A stretch of 64,000 nt of DNA from Sporichthya polymorpha DSM 43042 (lineage in GTDB: Bacteria; Actinomycetota; Actinomycetes; Sporichthyales; Sporichthyaceae). The DNA lies in NCBI RefSeq assembly GCF_000384115.1, contig NZ_KB913029.1, positions 2,452,907-2,516,906 on the forward strand, written 5' to 3'. The translations under genes and the position numbers were made by a program. Position 1 is the first letter of the stretch; each line of letters opens with the position of its first letter. The notes under the pieces are model-generated. The model searched no databases. It was not told the DNA's origin and saw nothing but the letters and a program-made list of their open reading frames with translations. Positions 9,222 through 18,781 of this stretch are shown here, piece by piece.

Positions 9222-10190
9222 TCAGACCCCGTCGGGGAAGTAGGGGGCGGTCCAGCCGAGGTAGCGGGCGTTCCAGCGCTCGTCGATCGTCCACGCGGGG
9301 ACGATGCTGATCCGGCCCGGCGTGACGATGTCGTTGCTGGCGACGTAGCCGTTGCCGAGCGAGAGGGCGACGTGGCCCGCGCGCTTGCCGGTGTCCCAGA
9401 ACATCAGCGCGCCGGCGGGGGCGTTGCGCTCGCGGTGGTGGCGCAGGCCGCCGGGGGTGAACAGCCAGTGGTCGATCGCGTAGCGGGTGCCCGAGTGGTC
9501 CCAGCCGTACGCCTGGGCGGTGAAGTTCAGGCACAGGTTCAGCCAGCCGTAGTCGCCGGCCATCGATCGGGCCCACTTCACCGCGGACGCCGGGGTGCGC
9601 GGGTTCGGCACCGGCGTGTACAGCGAGCGCGAGGAGTTCGCGACGCCGAGACCCTTCGCGTACTTCGGCGTGCGCGCCTTGATCTCGGCGATGTACTCGC
9701 GGGTGACGGGCAGCTGCGCGAGCCCGCCGACCTGGTTCAGGCGCTTCCAGCCGAGCCGGTACGCGGCCAGCGCCAGGGAGAGCCGGTCGCCGGGGAGGTT
9801 GGACTGCACGGCCTGGGAGTAGAAGCTGCAGAGCATCCGGGCCTGGGTGTCGATCGCGTCCCAGGAGTCCAGCGGGCTGTTGGTGCCGTCGCCGTCCGCG
9901 TCCCGGCCCCAGGCCTCCCACATGCGCGGGGAGAGTTGCGCGAGGCCGAGCGTGCCGTTCGGACCCTCCTTGACGGCGTCCCAGCCGCTCTCGACGTCGA
10001 TGAGCGCCGCCTGCATCCCGGCCGGAAAGTGCGGGCACGTGTAGGACGCGTCCGCGAGAGCCGCGTGGAAGCGCGCCGGAGCGCCGGTGGCACTCGTCGC
10101 GGCGGGCGCGGAGGACGCGACGCCGAGGACCCCGGCGATCAGCGGCAGCACCGCACCTCCGACAACGGCGGCAACGCGCCGGTAGCGCAT
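9222..10190 (-). CDS. Secreted lytic transglycosylase with NlpC/P60- or CHAP-like domain
   Basis: The 322-residue protein begins with a signal peptide (RYRR then a hydrophobic stretch ending SSAPA). Residues about 45-110 form a lysozyme-like SLT domain with the catalytic Glu in LIDVESGWDAV and the GLAQLSP motif. The C-terminal third has NLCLNFTAQAYGW (candidate catalytic Cys) and RAGHVALSLGNGYV (candidate His), as in NlpC/P60 or CHAP amidases, so it may cut both glycan and peptide bonds. ATG at 10190 follows AAGGAG at good spacing and starts directly at the signal peptide. Upstream in-frame starts would add an implausible leader. Confidence 0.85.
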   Translation of the reverse strand: MRYRRVAAVVGGAVLPLIAGVLGVASSAPAATSATGAPARFHAALADASYTCPHFPAGMQAALIDVESGWDAVKEGPNGTLGLAQLSPRMWEAWGRDADGDGTNSPLDSWDAIDTQARMLCSFYSQAVQSNLPGDRLSLALAAYRLGWKRLNQVGGLAQLPVTREYIAEIKARTPKYAKGLGVANSSRSLYTPVPNPRTPASAVKWARSMAGDYGWLNLCLNFTAQAYGWDHSGTRYAIDHWLFTPGGLRHHRERNAPAGALMFWDTGKRAGHVALSLGNGYVASNDIVTPGRISIVPAWTIDERWNARYLGWTAPYFPDGV

Positions 10191-10308
10191 GACGGGCTCC
10201 TTGCTGGGTCGTACCGCGGGCCTGCAGAGGGCGAAATCGTACGAATCGGTCTCATGATCGTGCGGGGTTTCCGGTTTTACGCAGGTCAAAGTCTGTCTTT
10301 CGGGGGTC

Positions 10309-10329
10309 GTCGGGGGCGGAGCCCCCGAC
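10309..10329. repeat. Short GC hairpin before the proline dehydrogenase gene
   Basis: GTCGGGGGC-GGA-GCCCCCGAC is a perfect 9-bp stem with a 3-base loop, 20 bp upstream of the GTG at 10349. There is no T tract. It may be a REP-like palindrome or lie in a leader; its function is unknown. Confidence 0.6.
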
Positions 10330-10348
10330 TGTCCGTCACGATGGGCTC

Positions 10349-11278
10349 GTGCTGCGCACCGCGCTTCTCGCCGCCTCCCGGTCGGACCGGGTCCGGGACC
10401 TGATCACCTCCGCCCCCGGCACCCGTGAGGTCGTCCGGCGGTTCGTCGCGGGCCGCAGCCTGGACGCCGCCATTCGGGTCGCCGGGGATCTCGTCGGGTC
10501 GGGTCTGCGGGTCTCCCTCGACCACCTCGGCGAGGACACCCTCGACCGCGTCCAGGCCGACCACATGCGTGACGTCTGCCTGCAGGCCCTCGATGCGCTC
10601 GGCACGGCCGGGCTGACCGGCGGGGCGGAGATCTCGCTGAAGCTCTCCTCGCTGGGGCAGGCGCTCGGCGCCGACGGGAACCGGATCGCCTACGAGAACG
10701 CGGCCAAGGTGTGCGCGGCCGCGGCGTCCCACGGCACGACCGTCACGCTCGACATGGAGGACCACACCACCACCGACGCGACGCTGGAGGTGCTGCGTGA
10801 CCTGCGCGCGGACTTCCCGTGGGTCGGGGCGGTCCTGCAGGCCTACCTGCGCCGGACCGAAGGCGACTGCCGGGTCCTCGCGACCGCCGGATCCCGGGTG
10901 CGGCTGTGCAAGGGCGCGTACCGGGAGCCCGCGAGCGTGGCGTACCAGGACCCGCACGAGGTCGACCGGTCCTACGTCCGCTGTCTGAAGGTCCTGATGG
11001 CGGGTGAGGGCTACCCGATGGTGGCGTCCCACGACCCGCGGATGATCGCCATCGCCGCCGAGCTCGCCGCCCGCGCCGGCCGGAACCCGGGCGACTTCGA
11101 GTACCAGATGCTCTACGGTGTGCGCCCGGACGAGCAGCGTCGCCTGGCCGCGTCCGGCCAGGCCGTGCGCGTGTACGTCCCGTTCGGCGAGGAGTGGTAC
11201 GGCTACCTCATGCGTAGGCTCGCCGAGCGCCCGGCCAACGTGGCCTTCTTCGCACGGGCGCTGCTGACGAGAGGGTGA
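10349..11278 (+). CDS. Proline dehydrogenase (monofunctional)
   Basis: The 309-residue protein is an FAD-dependent TIM barrel that oxidises proline to pyrroline-5-carboxylate. Landmarks include EISLKLSSLGQ near residue 95, LDMEDHTTTD near residue 135, VRLCKGAYREP near residue 185, FEYQMLYGVR near residue 250 and RVYVPFGEEWYGYLMRRLAER at the end, all typical of PutA/PruB. It starts with GTG; an upstream ATG at 10341 is in another frame. It lies just before proC, which runs the opposite half of the proline/P5C cycle. Confidence 0.94.
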   Translation: MLRTALLAASRSDRVRDLITSAPGTREVVRRFVAGRSLDAAIRVAGDLVGSGLRVSLDHLGEDTLDRVQADHMRDVCLQALDALGTAGLTGGAEISLKLSSLGQALGADGNRIAYENAAKVCAAAASHGTTVTLDMEDHTTTDATLEVLRDLRADFPWVGAVLQAYLRRTEGDCRVLATAGSRVRLCKGAYREPASVAYQDPHEVDRSYVRCLKVLMAGEGYPMVASHDPRMIAIAAELAARAGRNPGDFEYQMLYGVRPDEQRRLAASGQAVRVYVPFGEEWYGYLMRRLAERPANVAFFARALLTRG

Positions 11279-11283
11279 AGCAC

Positions 11284-12093
11284 ATGAGCCAGCGGGTGGC
11301 CCTGCTCGGCGGCGGCAAGATGGGTGAGGCGCTCCTCGCCGGGATGCTGCGCGCGGGGCGGACGGCGGCCGACGTCGTCGTCACCGAGCGCCACCCGGAG
11401 CGCGCGGCCGAACTGCGCGACCGGTACGGGGTCGCGACGCCGGACGCCGGTGACGCGGTGAAGTCCGCGGACGTCCTCATCGTCGCGGTGAAGCCGCAGG
11501 ACATGGGGGCGCTGCTGACCGAGATCGGCCCCGCCGTGCACCCGGGCCAGCTGGTCATCTCGGTCGCCGCCGGCATCCCGGCCGCTTTCCTGGAGCGGCA
11601 CCTGTCGGGTGACGTCCCCGTCGTCCGCGTCATGTCGAACACCGCCGTGTTCGTCGACCAGGCGATGAGCGCGATCTCGCCGGGCACCCACGCGACGGCC
11701 GACCACATGAAGCTCGCCGAGGACCTGCTCTCCCCGGTCGGCGAGGTGATCCGGGTCCCGGAGTCGCAGCTCGACGCCGTCACCGCGCTGTCCGGGTCCG
11801 GTCCGGCCTACTTTTTCTACCTCGTCGAGGCCATGACCGACGCCGGGATCCTGCTCGGCCTCCCGCGCGAGGTCGCGCACCGGCTGATCGTCCAGACCGC
11901 GATCGGCGCGGCCACCATGCTCAAGGAGACCGGTGAGCACCCGGTCAAGCTCCGCGAGGCCGTGATGTCCCCGGCGGGGACCACCATCGCCGCCATCCGG
12001 GAGATGGAGAACCACGGCGTCCGGGCCGCGATGATCGGGGCCCTCGAGGCGGCTCGGGACCGGTCCCGCGAACTCGCCTCCGGCCTCGGCTGA
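11284..12093 (+). CDS. proC: Pyrroline-5-carboxylate reductase
   Basis: ProC reduces P5C to proline with NAD(P)H. The 269-residue protein starts with the nucleotide loop VALLGGGKMGEALL, and SGSGPAYFFYLVEAMTDAG near residue 165 is the family signature. ATG at 11284 is preferred, with GAGAGGG upstream; a GTG at 11275 overlapping the previous stop is possible. It is co-directional with proline dehydrogenase and followed by a long palindrome. The orthologue in M. tuberculosis is Rv0500, with the same downstream genes a few kilobases further on here. Confidence 0.95.
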   Translation: MSQRVALLGGGKMGEALLAGMLRAGRTAADVVVTERHPERAAELRDRYGVATPDAGDAVKSADVLIVAVKPQDMGALLTEIGPAVHPGQLVISVAAGIPAAFLERHLSGDVPVVRVMSNTAVFVDQAMSAISPGTHATADHMKLAEDLLSPVGEVIRVPESQLDAVTALSGSGPAYFFYLVEAMTDAGILLGLPREVAHRLIVQTAIGAATMLKETGEHPVKLREAVMSPAGTTIAAIREMENHGVRAAMIGALEAARDRSRELASGLG

Positions 12094-12096
12094 CCC

Positions 12097-12167
12097 GTCG
12101 ACAAGGGGTGTCACCCCCACTGTGGCGGGTGGGGTTGTGTCGATAAAGGGTGTCACCCCTTGTCGAC
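12097..12167. terminator. Long inverted repeat after proC (GGGGTGTCACCC family)
   Basis: The arms GTCGACAAGGGGTGTCACCC (12097-12116) and its complement-like partner (12148-12167) pair at 19 of 20 positions. The 31-base interior can form a second stem (CACCCC with GGGGTG). It starts three bases after the proC stop and so is a likely terminator, without a T tract. The core AAGGGGTGTCACCC recurs in the palindrome at 51764-51825. Confidence 0.7.
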
Positions 12168-12183
12168 AGGGTCGGGGTCCGGG

Positions 12184-12195
12184 CGGATTAATCCG
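12184..12195. promoter_or_regulatory. Palindrome upstream of the MacAB-like operon
   Basis: CGGATTAATCCG is a perfect 12-bp palindrome 21 bp upstream of the -35 element at 12217. A second TTAATCG-like half lies nearby. It has the look of an operator; no regulator gene is adjacent. Confidence 0.45.
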
Positions 12196-12216
12196 ACCTC
12201 GGGTTCTATTAATCGC

Positions 12217-12245
12217 CTGACGCGGGGGCGAACCGTTCCTAGCAT
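12217..12245 (+). promoter_or_regulatory. Sigma-70-type promoter giving a leaderless mRNA
   Basis: -35 CTGACG (12217-12222), a 17-bp spacer and -10 TAGCAT (12240-12245) place the start site about 12252, the A of the next ATG. No ribosome site precedes that ATG, which supports a leaderless transcript. Confidence 0.6.
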
Positions 12246-12251
12246 GGCGAC

Positions 12252-13610
12252 ATGCGATCTTGGTCCGGGCGGGGGCGGGCCGCCGGGGCGGTGCTGGCTG
12301 CGGGCCTGTGCTTGACCGGCCTGTCCGCGTGCGGGGGTGACGGGAAGAACGTCGAGCTCGGCACGGTCGAACGCCGGTCGGTGGCGGAGGTCGTCGAGGC
12401 CGCGGGTTCCGTCGTCGCGCGGACGCAGGTGACGCTGCGCGCGCCCGCCACGGCGACCGTCGACACCCTGCTCGTGAAGTCCGGCGAGAAGGTGAAGAAG
12501 GGCGACATCCTCCTCACGCTCGACTCGCCCGCCGCCGAGGACGCCCTCGCCGCCGCGCAGGCCGCGGCCGCCGAGGTGGGCGACGCCAGGATCGAGATCC
12601 CGGCCGGGGGCAACCTGTCCGACGGCGAGTCGGCGCAGGCCGCGATGAAGGCGTTCGACGACGCCGAGGCCGTCGCCCGCCTGCTGCCCGAGGGCCCGGC
12701 GCGCGACGCCGCCCTCGCCCAGACCGCCAGCCTCCGCGCCTCGTTCACCGCCGCGCAGGCGCAGGCCCAGGCCGCGATCGACCGCTTCACCGCCGGGCTC
12801 GGCAGCCTCGGCGAGGCGCTGTCCTCGATCTCCGCCGCGGGCCGGCTGCAGACCCAGGCCGCGGTCGCGGCCGCGCGGCGCACGGTCGAGGCGCTCACGA
12901 TCAAGGCGCCGGCCGACGGCATCGTCACGCTCGGCTCCGGCAACGGCGGGGGCGGCGGCGCCGACCCGTCCGCGCTGCTCGGTGCGCTCCCGCCCGAGGC
13001 GGCGGGGCAGGCCTCGGCGCTGCTCGGCGCGGCCGGTGGTGGCGGCGGGGGATCGGCCGCCGGCGGGCCGGTCGGCGTCGGGTCGCCGGTCGAGGCCGGG
13101 GGTCTGCTCGCGACGATCATCGACGACTCCGAGCTCACGCTCCGGGCGGAGGTCGACGAGACCGACATCCTCACGGTCACCGAGGGCATCGGGGCCGAGA
13201 TCGAGCTCGACGCCGTCCCCGGCGCGGTCTACCCGGCGTCGGTGACGTTCATCGACCTCGCGCCGACGACCTCCGCCCGCGGCGGCGTCAGCTACGCCGT
13301 CACGCTCGCGCTGGAGACCGGCCGCTTCGCGGGCGGCGAGGAGGCCCCGCGGCCGCGGCCGGGCATGAGCGCGGTCGTCGGGCTCAAGGTCGCCGAGGCC
13401 GCGAACACGATGTCGGTGCCCGCCTCCGCCCTCGTCCGCGACGGGGACCGCGACACCGTCTGGGTGGTCGAGAACGGCAAGGCCGTCCGGCGTGAGGTGA
13501 AGCTCGGCGCCGAGGGCGAGGAGTACGTGGAGGTCCTCAGCGGAGTCTCGGTCGGAAGCACCGTGGTCGTCCGCGGCGCCGACGAGATCCGCGAGGGCGA
13601 CAAGGTCTGA
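12252..13610 (+). CDS. Efflux periplasmic adaptor-like lipoprotein (MacA/HlyD family)
   Basis: A 452-residue membrane-fusion-type adaptor. The N terminus is a lipoprotein signal ending in the lipobox LSAC. A split biotinyl-lipoyl domain flanks an Ala-rich alpha-helical hairpin (about residues 90-220), followed by beta-barrel-like segments. A Gly-rich insert (GGGGG runs) lies about residues 235-275. The end, SGVSVGSTVVVRGADEIREGDKV, is typical of RND/MacA adaptors. It is first in an operon with a MacB-like ATPase and permease, so it should help export an unknown substrate. Confidence 0.9.
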   Translation: MRSWSGRGRAAGAVLAAGLCLTGLSACGGDGKNVELGTVERRSVAEVVEAAGSVVARTQVTLRAPATATVDTLLVKSGEKVKKGDILLTLDSPAAEDALAAAQAAAAEVGDARIEIPAGGNLSDGESAQAAMKAFDDAEAVARLLPEGPARDAALAQTASLRASFTAAQAQAQAAIDRFTAGLGSLGEALSSISAAGRLQTQAAVAAARRTVEALTIKAPADGIVTLGSGNGGGGGADPSALLGALPPEAAGQASALLGAAGGGGGGSAAGGPVGVGSPVEAGGLLATIIDDSELTLRAEVDETDILTVTEGIGAEIELDAVPGAVYPASVTFIDLAPTTSARGGVSYAVTLALETGRFAGGEEAPRPRPGMSAVVGLKVAEAANTMSVPASALVRDGDRDTVWVVENGKAVRREVKLGAEGEEYVEVLSGVSVGSTVVVRGADEIREGDKV

Positions 13611-13619
13611 CGGGCCGTC

Positions 13620-14332
<713 letters not shown>

Positions 14333-14336
<4 letters not shown>

Positions 14337-15517
14337 CCTTCCTCGAGGGCTTCCGCGTCGCGTTCGAGGCGCTGCGCGCGAACCGGCTCCGCAGCCTGCT
14401 GACGATGCTCGGCGTCATCATCGGCGTCGCGGCCGTCGTGCTGCTCGTCGGCATCGGCGGCGGGGCGAAGAAGGAGGTCACCGGCCAGGTCGAGGGTCTG
14501 GGGTCGAACCTGCTCGTCGTCGTCCCCGGCAAGTTCGAGCTCGGATCGGCGCCCACCGTCAGCCGGCTCTCGCTCGACGACGTCGACCTGCTCGGGCGGG
14601 TCGTCGGCAACCGCGAGGCCGTCACCGCGTCGCTCACCTCGGGCGAGAGCGCCCGCGTCGGCACCCGCGAGACCTTCACGTCGATGCAGGGCGTCACCGA
14701 GTCGCTGACGAAGGTCTTCGAGCGCCCCCTGGCCCGCGGGCAGGCGATCTCGAAGACCGACGTCGACACCCGACGCCGGGTCGCCGTGCTCGGGTCGCAG
14801 GCGGCGGAGAACCTGTTCGGCGACGTCGACCCGATCGGCCGTCAGCTCACGCTGGCCGGTGTCCGGTTCCGCGTCATCGGCGTGTACGACGAGCGGGGGT
14901 CGGCGTTCGGCGTCAGCCGTGACGGGGAGATCCACGTCCCGGTCACCACGGCCCAGCGCATGCTCGGCACCGACCGGATCGACGCGATCGTCGTCAAGGC
15001 CCCGAGCTCCGACCGCGTCGACGAGTTGCAGCCCAAGCTCGTCGAGGCGCTCGTCGACCGGTACCCCGGCGAGGAGTTCTCCGCCGTCACCCAGTCCGAG
15101 ATCCTCGGGACGATCGGCAAGATCCTCGGGCTGCTCACCCTCGTGCTCGCCGCCATCGCGGCGATCTCGCTGCTCGTCGGCGGCGTCGGCGTCTCGAACA
15201 TCATGCTCGTCAGCGTCCGCGAACGGACCAAGGAGATCGGCCTGCGCAAGGCCCTCGGCGCCCGCCAGCGCGACGTCCTGCTCCAGTTCCTCATCGAGGC
15301 CGTCCTGCTCACCGCCGTCGGCGGTTGCATCGGCATCGCGATCGGGATCGGCGGCTCCCTGCTGATCGACCTGCTTTCCCCCGTCCCCGCCGTCATCACC
15401 TGGTGGTCCCCGGCGATGGCCTTCGCCGTCTCCGCCGGCGTCGGCGTCTTCTTCGGCGTCGCCCCCGCCCGCCGCGCCGCCCGCCTCGACCCCGTCGTCG
15501 CCCTCCGCACCGACTAG
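14333..15517 (+). CDS. ABC transporter permease (MacB/FtsX type)
   Basis: A 394-residue type VII ABC permease. The first membrane helix (about 20-43) carries the usual [20 protein letters not shown] pattern. A large extracytoplasmic MacB_PCD domain spans about residues 45-255, and three membrane helices follow. [20 protein letters not shown] between helices 2 and 3 is the FtsX signature. The end [17 protein letters not shown] is the typical MacB tail. With the adaptor and ATPase it forms a mechanotransmission exporter; the substrate is unknown. Confidence 0.94.
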
Positions 15518-15560
15518 CCGTTCTGCCGCCCCCGCAGCCGCCCCGCCGCCCCAGGAATCG

Positions 15561-15632
15561 CGCTTCACTCGTTGGGAACAGCCCTTACTCGCCCGGCCTG
15601 GCGAGTGAGGCCTGGCTGCAGCGAGTGAAGCG
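15561..15632. terminator. Nested inverted repeat between convergent genes
   Basis: Outer arms CGCTTCACTCG and CGAGTGAAGCG are perfect (11 bp). Inside, ACTCGCC-N6-GGCGAGT makes a second hairpin. It lies between the MacB-like permease and the convergent DUF445 gene, so it can serve as a bidirectional terminator. CTTCACTCG resembles the CTTCACCAG half-sites of the dispersed repeat family. Confidence 0.6.
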
Positions 15633-15670
15633 CGTCCCGTGGGACGGCGCGGACGGCGCGGGGCGGCGGG

Positions 15671-16951
15671 TCAGCCGTGGCCGGCGGCGACGGCGACGGT
15701 GTAGATGACGACGCCGGCGAGGGCGCCGACGACGGTGCCGTTGATCCGGATGAACTGGAGGTCGCGGCCGACGGCGGTCTCGATCTTCTCCGCGGCCTCG
15801 GCGGCGGGCCAGCGGGCGACCTGGTCGCGGATGAGGGCGACGACCTGGTCCGCGTAGTGGGTGACGGCGTAGCGGACGGCCTGGTCGAGGCCGCGGTCGA
15901 GCTTGGCGGCGAACTCGTCGTCGGTGACGACGCGGCGGCCGAGGTCCTGGACGAATCGGCCGAGCTGCTGCTCGAGGCTGACGGTCGGGTTGTCGAGCAG
16001 TTCTCGGGCGGAGCCGAGGTAGCGGGCGACGACGTCGCGCAGCCAGGACTCCACGGCGGGGTTCGCGGCGATGTCGCGGAGGACCTCGTCGATGCCATCG
16101 GCGGCGCGCGGGTCGTTCGCGAGGCCGTCGGCGAGGCGGGCGAGGACCTCGTCGAACTGCCGGCGCAGCGGGTGGTCCCGGCCGACGCGCTCGATCTCGA
16201 ACGAGAGGTCGATAACCCGGTCGATGATCTTGTCCACGCGCCGGTCGGTGGACCACAGCCGCGCGAACACCCCGAGGCTGTCGAGGAAGCGCGAGAGCTC
16301 CCGGTGCACGGTGTCGCGGTTCGCGACGATCTGCGCGCGCAGGCGCGGGAGGCTCAGTTCGATGATCGGGTCCTGGGCGCGGTTCTGCACAGCCGTCGTC
16401 AGCAGCTGCCCGACCTCGCGGGCGTAGGAGCGCCGGTCCAGGTCGCGCCGGACGTGCTCCAGCACCATCGAGGAGACCAGTCGCTCGTCGAGGGTCCCGA
16501 CCACCGCGGCGATCGCCCGCGAGAGCTCGCGGCCGACGGCGTCGGCGGTCGCCGGCTCCAGCAGCCGCTCGCCGACCTTGCGGACGGGGTCGGCGGCGCG
16601 GACCCGCTCGGCCACGGCGTCGGGGGTGAGGAAGTTGCCCGAGACGAACTCGCCGAGCTTGGTCGCGAGGTCGTCCTTCTTCTTCGGGACCAGCGCGGTG
16701 TGGGGGATCGGCAGCCCGAGCGGGTGCCGGAACAGCGCGGTGACGGCGAACCAGTCCGCGAGCCCGCCGACCATGCCCGCCTCGGCCGCGGCGCGCAGGT
16801 AGCCGGTCGCGGTGTTGTCCGGCAGCGCGAACGTCAGCAGGAACAGCCCCGCCGCGAGAGCGAGCAGCCCCGTCGCCGCGAGCTTCATCCGACGCAACCG
16901 GCGTCGGGACACCGGGTCGTCGTAGCCGGCGAGAACCCCGGTGATCACCAC
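15671..16951 (-). CDS. DUF445 family membrane-anchored protein
   Basis: A 426-residue protein of unknown role. An N-terminal helix (about 22-46) and a hydrophobic segment at the very C terminus (GTVVGALAGVVIYTVAVA) suggest it is anchored at both ends. The family motifs AAEAGMVGGLADWFAVTALFR and HPLGLPIPHTALVPKKKD follow the first helix. The middle is helical and charged. DUF445 proteins are widespread in actinobacteria with no established function. It starts about 115 bp from a divergent hypothetical gene. Confidence 0.88.
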   Translation of the reverse strand: MVITGVLAGYDDPVSRRRLRRMKLAATGLLALAAGLFLLTFALPDNTATGYLRAAAEAGMVGGLADWFAVTALFRHPLGLPIPHTALVPKKKDDLATKLGEFVSGNFLTPDAVAERVRAADPVRKVGERLLEPATADAVGRELSRAIAAVVGTLDERLVSSMVLEHVRRDLDRRSYAREVGQLLTTAVQNRAQDPIIELSLPRLRAQIVANRDTVHRELSRFLDSLGVFARLWSTDRRVDKIIDRVIDLSFEIERVGRDHPLRRQFDEVLARLADGLANDPRAADGIDEVLRDIAANPAVESWLRDVVARYLGSARELLDNPTVSLEQQLGRFVQDLGRRVVTDDEFAAKLDRGLDQAVRYAVTHYADQVVALIRDQVARWPAAEAAEKIETAVGRDLQFIRINGTVVGALAGVVIYTVAVAAGHG

Positions 16952-17067
16952 GGCGTCACGCTATCCGGCCCGGGCGCGGCGGAAACGCCCGTCACGCTGC
17001 GTGCGAGCGCACGGCGGTTCCGGTGACACCGCCGTCGCACCGTCGGCCCCCGACCTAACCTGACCAG

Positions 17068-17595
17068 ATGGACGCTGAGGTCGAGGCCTGGCTGTCCGAC
17101 ACCGTCCTGCCGGACTTCGGGCCCCAGGTGGTCTACGACGACACCGCGCGCGCCTGGTTCTCCCAGCTGTACGCGAAGGCCGGTCCGCTCACCGGCGAGG
17201 ACCTCTGGCGCGCGGCCGCCACCCACCAGTTCGAGTTGGCCAAGGACGCCGTCCTCGCGATCTACGCCGACCTCAACGCCACCCTCACCGACCGGTCGCT
17301 GGTCATCGCGCCGGAGATCGTCGGGTACGTCGTGCGCATCAGCTGCGACGGCAAGTTCTCCGACCACGACGGCGGGCGGATGCTCGCCTTCGGCGCGGAC
17401 CAGGCGCTGCTCGAGGTCGCGACGACCGTCCAGGACCTCCTCACCGGCCTGTGGGTCGCCTGGCCCCAGTGCCCCGAGCACGACCGCGCGCTGATGGCCG
17501 AGGCCCGGTCGCGGCCGGCCTGGGTCTGCCGCAACGGCCCGCACGAGGTCGCCCCCATCGGTGCGCTCACGTCCGCCGGCGGCGCCGCGGGGTAG
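17068..17595 (+). CDS. Hypothetical protein
   Basis: I do not recognise this 175-residue protein. It is acidic, has no signal peptide or membrane helix, and has a Trp-rich N-terminal half (EAWLSD, RAWFSQLY, EDLWRAA). Three Cys lie in the second half, two of them in WPQCPEHD and AWVCRNGPHE. The paired Cys and His could bind a metal, but this is weak. Its stop is one base before the likely GTG of the acuC-like gene, so they may be co-transcribed. Confidence 0.7.
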   Translation: MDAEVEAWLSDTVLPDFGPQVVYDDTARAWFSQLYAKAGPLTGEDLWRAAATHQFELAKDAVLAIYADLNATLTDRSLVIAPEIVGYVVRISCDGKFSDHDGGRMLAFGADQALLEVATTVQDLLTGLWVAWPQCPEHDRALMAEARSRPAWVCRNGPHEVAPIGALTSAGGAAG

Positions 17596-17596
17596 C

Positions 17597-18781
17597 GTGA
17601 TCGACGTGGAGTGTTCGGGTCCGATCCAGGTGATGTGGGACCCGAAGCTGATCGGCTACGACTTCGGCCGCGACCACCCGCTCGCTCCCATCCGCGTCGA
17701 CCTCACGATGCGTCTCGCGCGCGAGTTCGGCGTCCTCGACGCCCCGAACGTGCGCGTCGCGGCCGCCGCCCCCGCCGACGAGCGGACGCTGCTGCTCCTG
17801 CACCAGGCCGAGTTCCTCGCCGCGGTGCGCCGCGCGGGGGAGGACCCGTCCCAGGTCGACCTGTACCGGGGCCTCGGCACCGGCGACGTCCCCACCTTCG
17901 CGGGCATGTACGACGCGTCCGCGCTGGTCGTCGGGCAGTCGGTCGCCGCCGCGGAGGTGGTCTGGTCCGGCGAGGTCTCCCACGCGGTGAACATCGCCGG
18001 CGGGCTCCACCACGCGATGGCCCACACCGCGAGCGGGTTCTGCGTCTTCAACGACGTCGCGCTCGGTATCGCGCGCCTGCTCGAGCTCGGCGCGACCCGC
18101 GTCGCGTACGTCGACGTCGACGTCCACCACGGCGACGGCACCCAGGCCCTGTTCTGGGACGACCCGCGCGTGCTCACGATCTCGCTGCACGAGTCCGGCC
18201 GGTACCTGTTTCCCGGCACCGGCTTCCCGGACGAGATCGGCGGCCCCGGCGCCGAGGGGCGGGCGGTCAACGTCGCGCTCCCGCCCGCGACCGACGACGC
18301 CCGCTGGCTGCGCGCCTTCGACGCCGTCGTCCCGCCGCTGCTCCGTGCCTTCTCGCCCGAGGTGCTGGTGACCCAGCACGGCTGCGACAGCCACGTGAAC
18401 GACCCGCTCGCGCACCTCGCGCTCACCGTCGACGGGCAGCGGACGTCCTACCGCCGGCTGCACGAGCTCGCCCACGAGGTCGCCGGCGGGCGCTGGCTCG
18501 CGACCGGCGGCGGGGGCTACGACCTGGTCGGCGTCGTCCCGCGGGCGTGGACGCACCTGCTCGCCGAGGCGTGCGGCGTCCCGATCGACCCGGAGACCGC
18601 GACCGCCCCCGGCTGGCAGGCGCACGTGAAGAGCCTCGGCGGCACCCCGCCGGCGCGTATGACCGACGGGTCGGCCGCGGCCTTCGTCCCCTGGGACGGC
18701 GGCGACCCCGACGACCCGCTCGACTCCACCGTGCTCGCCACCCGCGCCGCGGTCTTCCCCCGGCACGGACTGACGGCGTGA
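17597..18781 (+). CDS. acuC: Histone deacetylase-family protein, AcuC-like
   Basis: A 394-residue arginase/deacetylase-fold enzyme. AcuC removes acetyl groups from lysine, classically on acetyl-CoA synthetase. The catalytic His pair is in GGLHHAM, zinc ligands are in VDVDVHHGDGT and TQHGCDSHVND, and GTGGGGYD-like LATGGGGYDLVGV closes the active site. GTG at 17597 gives MIDVECSGPIQVMWD, matching AcuC N termini. GTG at 17606 is also possible. The next gene starts within its stop (GTGA). Confidence 0.9.
   Translation: MIDVECSGPIQVMWDPKLIGYDFGRDHPLAPIRVDLTMRLAREFGVLDAPNVRVAAAAPADERTLLLLHQAEFLAAVRRAGEDPSQVDLYRGLGTGDVPTFAGMYDASALVVGQSVAAAEVVWSGEVSHAVNIAGGLHHAMAHTASGFCVFNDVALGIARLLELGATRVAYVDVDVHHGDGTQALFWDDPRVLTISLHESGRYLFPGTGFPDEIGGPGAEGRAVNVALPPATDDARWLRAFDAVVPPLLRAFSPEVLVTQHGCDSHVNDPLAHLALTVDGQRTSYRRLHELAHEVAGGRWLATGGGGYDLVGVVPRAWTHLLAEACGVPIDPETATAPGWQAHVKSLGGTPPARMTDGSAAAFVPWDGGDPDDPLDSTVLATRAAVFPRHGLTA

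Noticed and set aside
10191-10348. ydaO (c-di-AMP) riboswitch before the cell-wall hydrolase gene
   Set aside because: Such riboswitches often precede these genes in actinobacteria, but I could not find the conserved core by eye. A covariance-model search would decide.
17053-17059. A fourth regulon site (ACCTAAC)
   Set aside because: Only one half-site is present; no GTTWGGT follows at three bases.
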